Shown: in pieces, positions 1 to 5,600 of the stretch
Position numbering within the stretch: the stretch's first letter is position 1
Layout of the letters: each line of letters begins with the position of its first letter
NCBI GenBank assembly: GCA_964400655.1
Contig: CAYNVN010000055.1
Span: forward strand, 1 to 16,644
Source: B16-G9 sp964400655
GTDB lineage: Bacteria > Bacteroidota > Bacteroidia > Bacteroidales > F082
Reading direction: 5' to 3'
DNA: 16,644 bases
The notes under the pieces: generated by a model
Databases searched by the model: none
What the model was told of the DNA's origin: nothing
What the model saw: only the letters and a program-made list of their open reading frames with translations
Program-made: the position numbers and the translations under genes

Positions 1-136
1 TCGGAATGACGAAGAAAAAAAGGTCGTCGGAATATCGTGTTGCTGATCGGTTCAAGGTTTTTAGTTTTAAAGTTTGAGGAATTGCAAAGACGCTAAGGCG
101 CGAGGGAAACCTTTTCGGTCGAACGGAGGCTTGCGT

Positions 137-152
137 CCCGATAGTTATCGGG
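137..152. repeat. Small perfect hairpin CCCGATA-GT-TATCGGG
   Basis: A 7-bp inverted repeat with a 2-base centre. It is too short and lacks a T-run, so it is not a terminator. It fits the set of GC-rich mini-palindromes in this intergenic mosaic. Confidence 0.6.
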
Positions 153-184
153 GAGTGTCCGGAAAGGTTGAGAAGGTTTGAGTA

Positions 185-224
185 GTTCAGAGGTTCAGAT
201 GTTTAGATGTTGAAAAGTTTAACT
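185..224. repeat. Degenerate 8-bp tandem repeat, five units
   Basis: The bases can be read as five successive octamers: GTTCAGAG, GTTCAGAT, GTTTAGAT, GTTGAAAA, GTTTAACT. All start with GTT and then drift. It is a simple-sequence tract of unknown role. No open frame of credible composition uses it. Confidence 0.6.
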
Positions 225-235
225 TGTTGCCTCTG

Positions 236-300
236 CCGCAAGCCCCGTCATTCCGAAGGAGGAACGACTGAGGAATCTCCTGAAGACCAGCCTGCCCCAC
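236..300 (+). repeat. Extragenic element, copy 1
   Basis: Starts with CCGCAAGCCCC, continues through GTCATTCCGAAGGAGG and a GACTGAGGAATCTCCTGA segment, and ends near GCCTGCCCC. It matches copy 2 at 334-400 with few changes, apart from a 2-base indel after CCCC. The ~38-bp core is found inverted at 432-468. The lack of coding frame and the presence in both orientations suggest a REP-like dispersed element. Confidence 0.8.
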
Positions 301-330
301 TGTCACTCTTCGACTCCGCTCAGAGTGACA
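301..330. repeat. Inverted repeat, 9-bp stem
   Basis: TGTCACTCT (301-309) pairs exactly with AGAGTGACA (322-330) around a 12-base loop. It sits exactly between copies 1 and 2 of the dispersed element, as in a composite repeat. There is no T-run, so it is not a classical terminator. Confidence 0.75.
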
Positions 331-333
331 ATC

Positions 334-400
334 CCGCAAGCCCCAACGTCATTCCGAAGGAGGTACGACTGAGGAATCTCCTGAGTAGCAGCCTGCCCCT
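334..400 (+). repeat. Extragenic element, copy 2
   Basis: A near-identical second copy of the element at 236-300, in the same orientation about 98 bp further on. It differs by the AA insertion after CCCC, GTACGACT for GAACGACT, and GTAGCAG for AGACCAG near the end. Confidence 0.8.
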
Positions 401-431
401 TAGGCAAAAGGTAATCCGGTCGATTATAGTA

Positions 432-468
432 GGGGATTTCTCGGTCGTTCCTCCCTCGAAATGACGGG
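432..468 (-). repeat. Extragenic element, copy 3 (inverted, diverged)
   Basis: Read on the minus strand it begins CCCCGTCATTTCGAGGGAGG and ends AGAAATCCCC, so it aligns with the core of copies 1 and 2 with about five substitutions. With copy 2 it forms a long imperfect inverted repeat (~350-468) that could fold in RNA or single-stranded DNA. Confidence 0.75.
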
Positions 469-476
469 GTAATATG

Positions 477-502
477 AATGAACGACGTAGTTTTGGGTTT
501 TT
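477..502 (+). repeat. Direct repeat A, first copy (26 bp)
   Basis: AATGAACGACGTAG followed by TTTTGGGTTTTT. The same 26 bases recur at 701-726. Together with direct repeat B this marks a duplicated block. Confidence 0.85.
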
Positions 503-522
503 TGTTTTTGAATTTTTTTGTG

Positions 523-566
523 ATTTGGTGCTTGATATTTGGAATTTACTCCAAGTACTCCAAACT
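523..566 (+). repeat. Direct repeat B, first copy (44 bp)
   Basis: Begins ATTTGGTGCTTGATATTTGG and ends CTCCAAGTACTCCAAACT. It is identical over 44 bases to 777-820. The A-to-B spacing differs between the two blocks because unlike filler lies between. Confidence 0.85.
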
Positions 567-594
567 TTAGGCACTCCAAACTTCAAGTACTTTT

Positions 595-634
595 GATTTT
601 TGATTTGTGATTTTTGATTTGTGATTTTTGATTT
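595..634 (+). repeat. Alternating 7-mer tandem tract (GATTTTT/GATTTGT)
   Basis: GATTTTT and GATTTGT alternate three times, a 14-base period inside a 7-base period. It ends abruptly at the GC palindrome that follows. A simple low-complexity tract. Confidence 0.75.
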
Positions 635-656
635 GCCTGCCCGTCCGGCAGGCGGG
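635..656. repeat. GC-rich palindrome GCCTGCC-5nt-GGCAGGC
   Basis: A 7-bp perfect stem (635-641 with 647-653) around CGTCC. A related palindrome lies at 754-765. The GC content contrasts sharply with the AT-rich tract before it. No T-run follows. Confidence 0.7.
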
Positions 657-674
657 CCTGACGGCTGTTCAAGG

Positions 675-687
675 TTCAAAGTTTGAA
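675..687. repeat. Palindrome TTCAAA-G-TTTGAA
   Basis: A 6-bp arm palindrome inside a run of TTCAA/TTTGAA variants (668-702) directly before direct repeat A copy 2. Possibly just the tip of a larger diverged AT-rich inverted repeat. Confidence 0.5.
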
Positions 688-700
688 TGTTCAAAGTTTC

Positions 701-726
701 AATGAACGACGTAGTTTTGGGTTTTT
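701..726 (+). repeat. Direct repeat A, second copy (26 bp)
   Basis: Identical to 477-502. It is offset by 224 bp from the first copy, whereas repeat B is offset by 254 bp. The duplicated block therefore has different internal filler in each copy. Confidence 0.85.
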
Positions 727-753
727 AAATTTTTAATATTTCGAAATTGCCCG

Positions 754-765
754 CCTGCCGGCAGG
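754..765. repeat. Perfect 12-bp palindrome CCTGCCGGCAGG
   Basis: Fully self-complementary with no loop, embedded in GCCCGCCTGCCGGCAGGG. It resembles the arms of 635-656 and occupies the filler between repeats A and B in the second block. Confidence 0.7.
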
Positions 766-776
766 GCAGGTTTGAA

Positions 777-820
777 ATTTGGTGCTTGATATTTGGAATT
801 TACTCCAAGTACTCCAAACT
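777..820 (+). repeat. Direct repeat B, second copy (44 bp)
   Basis: Identical to 523-566 over 44 bases and followed by a longer run of CACTCCAAACT units that ends at the 3' end of the neighbouring minus-strand gene. Confidence 0.85.
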
Positions 821-865
821 CTAGCGCACTCTAGGCACTCCAAACTTTAGCGCACTCCAAACTTC

Positions 866-1279
866 CTAAAAGTGCATCTTATGATAATCAAATGTTTGGT
901 TTTCTCTGAAATCGTGGATTTTTTTTGCAAGCATTAAAAAAATACCGAGGTCATGTTTTTTGAACCACCGGAGCGCATCGGGTTTCCGGTTAACGGCATC
1001 GGCAAAAACAGCCAGAAAATCGTGCCCGTTGGCTATTAACCAGCGATAGGCCGGAAACTGCTTGTCGATGGCAGCATCCAGAGCGGCATAATGTCGGTAT
1101 CTGTTCATCAGCAACCACTTCACCGCCTCTTCACTCCCGCGAATTGCACTACTCAATGCAGCCAGTTCCGGATATCCGTTTTTTAACAGCCAGTTCAAAA
1201 ACGTTCCTTTTTCATCGGTAAAAGTCTCGCCAAACGCCATCAACACCTTGGGGTCATATTTAATAAGTGATAAATTCAT
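866..1279 (-). CDS. Small protein of four tandem 25-residue W-repeats, unknown function
   Basis: I do not recognise a named family. The 137-residue product is almost entirely four tandem repeats of exactly 25 residues, with Trp at positions 30, 55, 80 and 105. Each repeat follows W-L/F-x-x-N/H, then a turn (NGY, NRY, NGH, HDL), then a hydrophobic helix such as LAALSSAI, YAALDAAI, LAVFADAV or FLMLAKKI, then a polar link. An N-terminal stretch (LMAF-GETF, residues 13-20) looks like a decayed half repeat. This suggests a short alpha-helical solenoid for protein binding, somewhat ankyrin-like but with a shorter period. There is no signal peptide or membrane segment, so it is likely cytoplasmic. 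The ATG is preceded within 6 bases by TATCTTTG. The gene ends where the repeat mosaic begins and lies 57 bp after the pseudouridine synthase on the same strand. The real coding status is supported by the regular repeat structure. Confidence 0.75.
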   Translation of the reverse strand: MNLSLIKYDPKVLMAFGETFTDEKGTFLNWLLKNGYPELAALSSAIRGSEEAVKWLLMNRYRHYAALDAAIDKQFPAYRWLIANGHDFLAVFADAVNRKPDALRWFKKHDLGIFLMLAKKIHDFRENQTFDYHKMHF

Positions 1280-1284
1280 CGGGA

Positions 1285-1292
1285 CAAAGATA
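1285..1292 (-). promoter_or_regulatory. Possible -7 box TATCTTTG of the W-repeat gene
   Basis: Matches the Bacteroidota TAnnTTTG -7 consensus. Its last base lies only 5 bases before the ATG, so the transcript would be leaderless or nearly so. I could not find a good -33 TTTG at the usual ~19-base spacing. The gene may instead be transcribed from the upstream synthase. Confidence 0.35.
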
Positions 1293-1336
1293 ACGCAATC
1301 GCAAAAATAAATCCTTCGTTACAATTAAAGACTTTA

Positions 1337-2224
1337 TTAAACGGAAGTACGGAAATTTTTTCGCTCTTTTCGTATCAAAGCGGCAAACTTGGAGGGTTCG
1401 TCAATGCCGAATTTCATCTTCTCTCCGGTAACAGGATGGACAAATGTAATCTCCACTGCCGACAAAAAGAGTCCTTTGCCCTTTAACAGAGGTTTGCCCG
1501 TTGTGTATTGTTTATCACCTACAACAGGGTGTCCTAATGACGACAGATGTATTCTTAACTGATGGGTGCGGCCGGTTTCGGGAAACAGGTCAACCAATGT
1601 AATCCATCCCGTCATGGAAGACGGGATATACTTTACACTTTTAAAAACCGTTTTGGCCGGCTGACCGTTAACAGGAGTTTCGATGGTTCCCTTTTCAGGC
1701 ATTTTTCCCGAAACAACGGCACGGTATCGTTTGCAAATGGATTTCTGTTCAAACTGTTTACCGAGTCCTGCAACAGCAGTTTTGGTTTTTGCCACCAGCA
1801 ACAATCCCGAAGTGGGGAAATCGAGCCGGTGAACAGGTTTAGGCCATGCCATGGCATCTTCCGAAGCAGACGGTTGCAAATTATACATCAGGGCATTTTG
1901 GATGGTAACGTACTTGTTACCGCTCACCGAAATACCCGCCGGCTTATTGATTACAGCCATATAATCATCCTCAAAAATGATTTCCAGTTTTAAAGGCAAT
2001 GTTTTGGGCGGGTTGTGTTCCACATCAAAAAGCTCCAGTTTCATACCCGGTTTAAGCCACCAACCCGAAGGCCGCTGTTCACCATCTACCATAACCGCTC
2101 CCCTTTTCAGGGCTTTTTTTGCATAACTCCGGCTATTCATTTCGGGAAACACCTGCAATATATAATCCAGCAGACGAATTGGTTCAGAATCATCAGGAAT
2201 GATATGGGTTTTCAGCAGAAACAT
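1337..2224 (-). CDS. RluA-family RNA pseudouridine synthase with S4 domain
   Basis: Converts specific uridines in rRNA or tRNA to pseudouridine in the cytoplasm. From the ATG at 2224 it has 295 residues. An S4-like RNA-binding region comes first (about residues 15-65, containing SRSYAKKALKRGAVMVDG), then the catalytic domain. That domain carries the RluA signature HRLDFPTSGLLLVAK with the catalytic Asp at residue 135, and later the conserved GRTHQLRIHLSSLGHPVVGD segment. The frame continues upstream to a TTG at 2248. I reject that start because a TACTTTTG promoter box (2232-2239) lies between it and the ATG. The closest family members are RluD/RluC-like enzymes of Bacteroidota, and the exact target RNA cannot be told from sequence. 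It is divergent from the DAHP synthase gene with 78 bp between start codons. Confidence 0.92.
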   Translation of the reverse strand: MFLLKTHIIPDDSEPIRLLDYILQVFPEMNSRSYAKKALKRGAVMVDGEQRPSGWWLKPGMKLELFDVEHNPPKTLPLKLEIIFEDDYMAVINKPAGISVSGNKYVTIQNALMYNLQPSASEDAMAWPKPVHRLDFPTSGLLLVAKTKTAVAGLGKQFEQKSICKRYRAVVSGKMPEKGTIETPVNGQPAKTVFKSVKYIPSSMTGWITLVDLFPETGRTHQLRIHLSSLGHPVVGDKQYTTGKPLLKGKGLFLSAVEITFVHPVTGEKMKFGIDEPSKFAALIRKERKNFRTSV

Positions 2225-2231
2225 CTGTCGG

Positions 2232-2239
2232 CAAAAGTA
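2232..2239 (-). promoter_or_regulatory. -7 box TACTTTTG of the pseudouridine synthase gene
   Basis: Matches TAnnTTTG, with seven bases between it and the ATG, predicting a leader of only a few bases. No convincing -33 element was found. It is useful mainly because it rules out the upstream TTG as start. Confidence 0.45.
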
Positions 2240-2290
2240 AACCAACAAATGTAAAATTTCTATTCACCAGTCTTAAATCTTTTTTTCTCC

Positions 2291-2298
2291 TACCTTTG
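2291..2298 (+). promoter_or_regulatory. -7 box TACCTTTG of the DAHP synthase gene
   Basis: Matches TAnnTTTG on the plus strand, four bases before the GTG start, so transcription would begin at or next to the initiation codon. A T-rich run precedes it but no clear -33 TTTG. With the box at 2232-2239 it forms a back-to-back promoter pair. Confidence 0.45.
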
Positions 2299-2302
2299 TG
2301 CC

Positions 2303-3403
2303 GTGAGCAGCAACATCGAAATATTACCTTTAAAAGCATGGCTTCCCGTTGGGAAATCGCCATTAATTATCTCAGGGCCGTGTAGTGCCGAAAGCCGCGA
2401 ACAGCTGTTGGCAACCGCAAAAGCCATTGCAAAAATTCCACAGGTAAATGTATTAAGAGCCGGATTATGGAAACCCCGAACCCGCCCTGGCGAGTTTGAA
2501 GGTGTTGGCGAAGAAGGTCTTAAGTGGTTGTTTGAGGCCAAGCGTGCCACCGGATTAATGACAACCGTAGAAGTAGCCGAACCTGCTCATGTTGAGCTGG
2601 CTTTAAAATACAGCGTTGATATTTTATGGCTGGGAGCACGCACGGTGGTAAATCCCTTTTCGGTACAAGCCATTGCCGAAGCACTTAAGGGTACACATAT
2701 TCCGGTAATGGTTAAAAATCCGGTAAGTCCCGATGTAAAACTATGGACAGGGGCCATTGAAAGAATCTATCAGGCAGGCATAACAAAAATTATGGCCATT
2801 CACCGGGGATTTCACTATTTTAAAAAATCACCTTTCCGAAATGCTCCCATGTGGGAAATCCCCATTGAACTTAAACGGATTATCCCCAATATCCCCATCA
2901 TTGTTGACCCGAGTCATATTTGCGGAAAAAGGAGCCTTTTACAGGAGATATCCCAAAAAGCCCTCGACCTGGAAATGGACGGATTGATGATAGAAAGCCA
3001 TATCAACCCCGCCGAAGCCAAAACCGATGCCGATCAGCAGGTAAATCCGGCCGATCTGAAAAAATTGCTGGATAACCTTGTTGTACGCAGCCGTCAGGGA
3101 GGCCCTGAATTTCAAAGCAAACTGGAAGAACTGAGAACGGAAATCGACAAACTGGACGGCGAAATGTTGGAAATCCTTGCCAAACGAATGGAGATTATTA
3201 ACGAAATAGGTGACTACAAAATCGAAAACGACATCACCATCCTGCAAATGAAACGCTGGGCAGGCATCATTGAAGACCGCCTCTCCATCGGCACCCATCT
3301 GGGACTTGACAAGGACTTTTTATTAAACCTGCTAAAACTTATCCATACCGAATCCATTAAAAAACAGGAAAAACGTTTCAAACAAAACAAACCCCTTACT
3401 TAG
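2303..3403 (+). CDS. Bifunctional DAHP synthase / chorismate mutase
   Basis: Fuses the first step of the shikimate pathway (phosphoenolpyruvate + erythrose 4-phosphate to DAHP) with chorismate mutase (chorismate to prephenate). Residues ~15-265 form a KdsA-like type I-beta DAHP synthase barrel: GPCSAES with metal-ligand Cys27, AGLWKPRTRPGEFEG at 53-67, KNP at 138-140, IHRGF with His167, DPSHICGKR at 202-210 and the IESHINP segment at 230-236. Residues ~271-360 are an AroQ-type helical mutase (LRTEIDKLDGEMLEILAKRMEI), joined by a short linker. The order, synthase first and mutase second, is the one usual in Bacteroidota and the reverse of Bacillus. The fused mutase probably serves catalysis and feedback sensing; this is inference. 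The start is GTG; no in-frame ATG lies nearby. It has its own terminator and no operon partner. Confidence 0.95.
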   Translation: MSSNIEILPLKAWLPVGKSPLIISGPCSAESREQLLATAKAIAKIPQVNVLRAGLWKPRTRPGEFEGVGEEGLKWLFEAKRATGLMTTVEVAEPAHVELALKYSVDILWLGARTVVNPFSVQAIAEALKGTHIPVMVKNPVSPDVKLWTGAIERIYQAGITKIMAIHRGFHYFKKSPFRNAPMWEIPIELKRIIPNIPIIVDPSHICGKRSLLQEISQKALDLEMDGLMIESHINPAEAKTDADQQVNPADLKKLLDNLVVRSRQGGPEFQSKLEELRTEIDKLDGEMLEILAKRMEIINEIGDYKIENDITILQMKRWAGIIEDRLSIGTHLGLDKDFLLNLLKLIHTESIKKQEKRFKQNKPLT

Positions 3404-3406
3404 GAG

Positions 3407-3459
3407 ACACCTGTAAAACACCAAACATTGCGTTTAAACAAATATGTTTTTACCGGTGT
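3407..3459 (+). repeat. Imperfect inverted repeat after the DAHP synthase gene
   Basis: ACACCTGTAAAACA (3407-3420) pairs with TGTTTTTACCGGTGT (3445-3459) with one mismatch and one bulge. The 24-base loop includes the palindrome GTTTAAAC. It begins four bases after the stop codon and precedes the shorter terminator hairpin, so the mRNA 3' end could have two successive hairpins. Confidence 0.5.
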
Positions 3460-3466
3460 ATCTGAA

Positions 3467-3494
3467 AGCCGTTTTCTACGGCTGTTTTCTTTTG
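3467..3494 (+). terminator. Rho-independent terminator of the DAHP synthase gene
   Basis: Stem AGCCGT (3467-3472) / ACGGCT (3478-3483), loop TTTCT, followed by GTTTTCTTTT. The T-tract doubles as the upstream part of the next gene's promoter region. Confidence 0.65.
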
Positions 3495-3504
3495 CAGGAT
3501 TGCT

Positions 3505-3512
3505 TACCTTTG
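3505..3512 (+). promoter_or_regulatory. -7 box TACCTTTG of the M23 peptidase operon
   Basis: Matches TAnnTTTG. The predicted start of transcription, near 3516, gives a leader of about 13 bases before the GTG. No good -33 element stands at the usual distance. It would drive M23 peptidase, dxr and rseP together. Confidence 0.45.
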
Positions 3513-3528
3513 CGCAAAATTATTCAGG

Positions 3529-4422
3529 GTGCTGGGAAAGAAGAAAAAATATCCGTTGGAAAAAAAGCCGAGAAGCCGGAAATACAGGTTAATCATCACC
3601 AACGACCGGACTTTTGAAGAGAAATTTTCTTTCTCCGTTTCGAGGTTAAACGCCGTTATTTTATTGGCAAGCCTCGGCATAATAGCCATTGTGGCGGCAT
3701 TTATGCTCATCATTTTTACCCCTTTAAAAGAGTATGTGCCCGGTCACGAAAGCCAAACCTCGCTAAAAGAAATTTACCGGTTAAACCAAATTGCCGATTC
3801 GCTGATGCTCGACCTAAAACAAAAGAATCTATATATCGAAAATATCCGCCGGATCATTAATAATCAAGATACGCTTGAGGATTATAGCAACGAACTGATG
3901 TCGGAAAAAAACTACGACAGCATTACGTTAAACTCATCAAAAGAGGACAGTATTTTCAGGGCTGAATTTGAAAACGAGCAGATGTTCAACCTCTATTTTA
4001 ACGAAACCAAACCTGCGGGTAGCGGTGGCAGCAAGTCGGTTTCCATACGCGATTTTAACTTTTTTACACCGTTAAACGGTATCATCACCTCTCATTTCGA
4101 CATTACAAAAAATCATTACGGTGTTGATGTGGTTGCCGAAAGCAACGAAGCCGTTAAAGCCACCCTGTCGGGAACGGTTGTTTTGTCGGACTGGACCCTT
4201 GAAACGGGAAATATTCTGGTTATTCAGCATCCGGCCAATATTGTTTCGGTTTATAAGCACTGTTCGGCACTGCTGGTTAAAGAGGGAAATCCTGTTAATG
4301 CAGGCGACCCCATTGCCATTACCGGCCAAACGGGAGAGCGCCAGACGGGCCCGCATCTGCATTTTGAAATATGGTATAACGGAACACCTGCCAATCCCGA
4401 GAAATACATATTATTTGAATAA
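3529..4422 (+). CDS. Membrane-anchored M23 family metallopeptidase
   Basis: Probable peptidoglycan endopeptidase of the periplasm, LytM/M23 type. The 297-residue product has a basic cytoplasmic N-terminus (KKKKYPLEKKPRSRKYR) and one membrane span at about residues 41-64. A stretch rich in charged residues follows (~75-160, likely partly coiled). The M23 domain covers ~180-295. The zinc-binding residues are intact: His196 and Asp200 in HYGVD, and His278 in the HLHFE motif with His276. His244 (YKH) completes the usual pattern, so it should be active rather than a degenerate EnvC/NlpD regulator. The start is GTG; codon 1 follows the predicted promoter by 16 bases. It is followed after 11 bases by dxr, so the two are likely co-transcribed. 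Its precise cell-wall target is not visible. Confidence 0.9.
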   Translation: MLGKKKKYPLEKKPRSRKYRLIITNDRTFEEKFSFSVSRLNAVILLASLGIIAIVAAFMLIIFTPLKEYVPGHESQTSLKEIYRLNQIADSLMLDLKQKNLYIENIRRIINNQDTLEDYSNELMSEKNYDSITLNSSKEDSIFRAEFENEQMFNLYFNETKPAGSGGSKSVSIRDFNFFTPLNGIITSHFDITKNHYGVDVVAESNEAVKATLSGTVVLSDWTLETGNILVIQHPANIVSVYKHCSALLVKEGNPVNAGDPIAITGQTGERQTGPHLHFEIWYNGTPANPEKYILFE

Positions 4423-4433
4423 AACAATCCTTT

Positions 4434-5600
4434 TTGAAAAAACGAATTGCCATATTGGGTTCAACGGGTTCTGTGGGTAAACAGGCACTTGATATAATAG
4501 GCACCTTTCCCGACAGATTTGAAGTGGAGGTACTTACTGCCTATCACAATGCCGATTTGCTCATTAGCCAGGCCGAAAAATATACCCCCAATGTGGTGGT
4601 TATAGGAAACGAAGATCACTTTGCCAAAGTATCGGAAGCATTGTTTAATACCGATGTAAAAGTTTATGCAGGCGAAGATGCCGTTAGTCAGATATTGTCA
4701 ATGGAAACCATTGATATGGTGCTGATGGCAATAACAGGTTTTAACGGATTAAAACCCACCCTTACGGCACTGGAAAACAAAAAACCTGTGGCGTTGGCAA
4801 ACAAAGAGAGTCTGGTAATTGCCGGCGAACTTGTTACCCGTGCTTCCATTGAAAATCGCACCCCCATCATTCCGGTTGACTCGGAACATTCAGCCATATT
4901 TCAATGCTTAATGGGCGAGGGAAACAATCGCATTGAAAAGGTGGTGCTTACGGCTTCGGGCGGACCGTTTTTCGGAATGACCACAGAGCAGCTGAAAAAG
5001 GTCACTCCCTCCGGTGCACTGAACCATCCCAACTGGAAAATGAGTGATAAAATCACGGTTGACTCGGCCACTTTAATGAACAAAGGGCTTGAAGTGATTG
5101 AGGCAAAATGGCTTTTCGGTTTAAAGCCCCATGAAATCGAAGTGGTTATCCACCCGCAATCCATTGTGCACTCGCTGGTTTATTTTACCGACGGTAATGT
5201 AAAAGCACAACTTGGCGTGCCCGATATGCGGCTCCCCATACAATTTGCATTTTCATACCCCGAAAGGCTGTTAAACAATTTTGAAAGACTTGATTTGTTA
5301 AAAATCCATAACCTCACTTTTGAAGTCCCTGATGTGGAAATTTTTCGTAATCTTGCACTCGCTTTCAGGGCGTTGAAAAAAGGCGGTAACATGCCTTGTA
5401 TATTAAACGCAGCCAACGAAGTAGCTGTGGAAGCTTTTTTAAACGAAAGAATTGGTTTTTTGCATATCCCTGAGGTTGTGGAACAATGTATGAACAATGT
5501 TGCGTTTATTGCCAACCCCACACCCGACGACTATCAGAAAACCCATGTGGCTGCCAAACTGAAAGCCAAACAATTTATTGATAACAACGAAGAAAAATAA
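4434..5600 (+). CDS. dxr: 1-deoxy-D-xylulose 5-phosphate reductoisomerase
   Basis: Second enzyme of the non-mevalonate isoprenoid pathway: NADPH-dependent rearrangement and reduction of DXP to 2-C-methyl-D-erythritol 4-phosphate in the cytoplasm. The 388 residues match the usual length. The NADPH-binding GSTGSVGKQALDI is at residues 9-21, ALANKESLVIAGEL at 120-133 and PVDSEHSA at 147-154, with metal ligands Asp149 and Glu151. The flexible-loop region HPNWKMSDKITVDSATLMNK is at 198-217, followed by GLEVIEA with the third acidic ligand. Initiation is at TTG: the protein's conserved start (KKRIAILGSTG) begins directly after it and no ATG is in reach. The stop codon overlaps the next start (TAATG), a sign of translational coupling to rseP. 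Confidence 0.97.
   Translation: MKKRIAILGSTGSVGKQALDIIGTFPDRFEVEVLTAYHNADLLISQAEKYTPNVVVIGNEDHFAKVSEALFNTDVKVYAGEDAVSQILSMETIDMVLMAITGFNGLKPTLTALENKKPVALANKESLVIAGELVTRASIENRTPIIPVDSEHSAIFQCLMGEGNNRIEKVVLTASGGPFFGMTTEQLKKVTPSGALNHPNWKMSDKITVDSATLMNKGLEVIEAKWLFGLKPHEIEVVIHPQSIVHSLVYFTDGNVKAQLGVPDMRLPIQFAFSYPERLLNNFERLDLLKIHNLTFEVPDVEIFRNLALAFRALKKGGNMPCILNAANEVAVEAFLNERIGFLHIPEVVEQCMNNVAFIANPTPDDYQKTHVAAKLKAKQFIDNNEEK

Larger units (their letters stand above)
1..865. other. Gene-free repeat mosaic
   Basis: I see no credible coding region here; the two longest open frames (207-464 plus, 320-694 minus) are built from repeat DNA and overlap each other. The stretch is layered extragenic repeats: short elements in both orientations, palindromes, tandem tracts and a duplicated block, listed separately below. 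The first 13 bases read as the reverse complement of the start of the element found at 236 and 334, so a further inverted copy probably lies off the left edge. Positions 83-100 contain a short AAAGACGCTAAGGCGC-like tract, which I recall as a common Bacteroidota intergenic sequence. That is memory, not a search. Confidence 0.8.
547..866 (+). repeat. Scattered CACTCCAAACTTTAG-type iterations
   Basis: ACTCCAA units occur at about 548, 557, 574, 802, 811, 837 and 855, most as ACTCCAAACT and several extended to TTAG or TTCAAG. They form two clusters, one after each copy of direct repeat B. The second cluster has more units, as if expanded by slippage. Confidence 0.6.

Noticed and set aside
236..400. 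Possible CRISPR array
   Set aside because: Only two direct copies, 65 bp long, with a hairpin-containing spacer and an inverted third copy. There is no regular spacing and no cas gene.
207..464. Open frame of 85 codons on the plus strand
   Set aside because: It runs through two copies of the dispersed repeat, the hairpin and the inverted copy. The sequence is explained by repeats and has no protein-like features.
320..694. Open frame of 124 codons on the minus strand
   Set aside because: Also made of repeat and low-complexity DNA (KSKITNQKSQIKNQ from the 7-mer tract), overlapping the other repeat frame.
2225..2248. TTG start extending the pseudouridine synthase by eight residues
   Set aside because: The extension crosses a TACTTTTG promoter box and adds no conserved sequence; the ATG at 2224 fits better.
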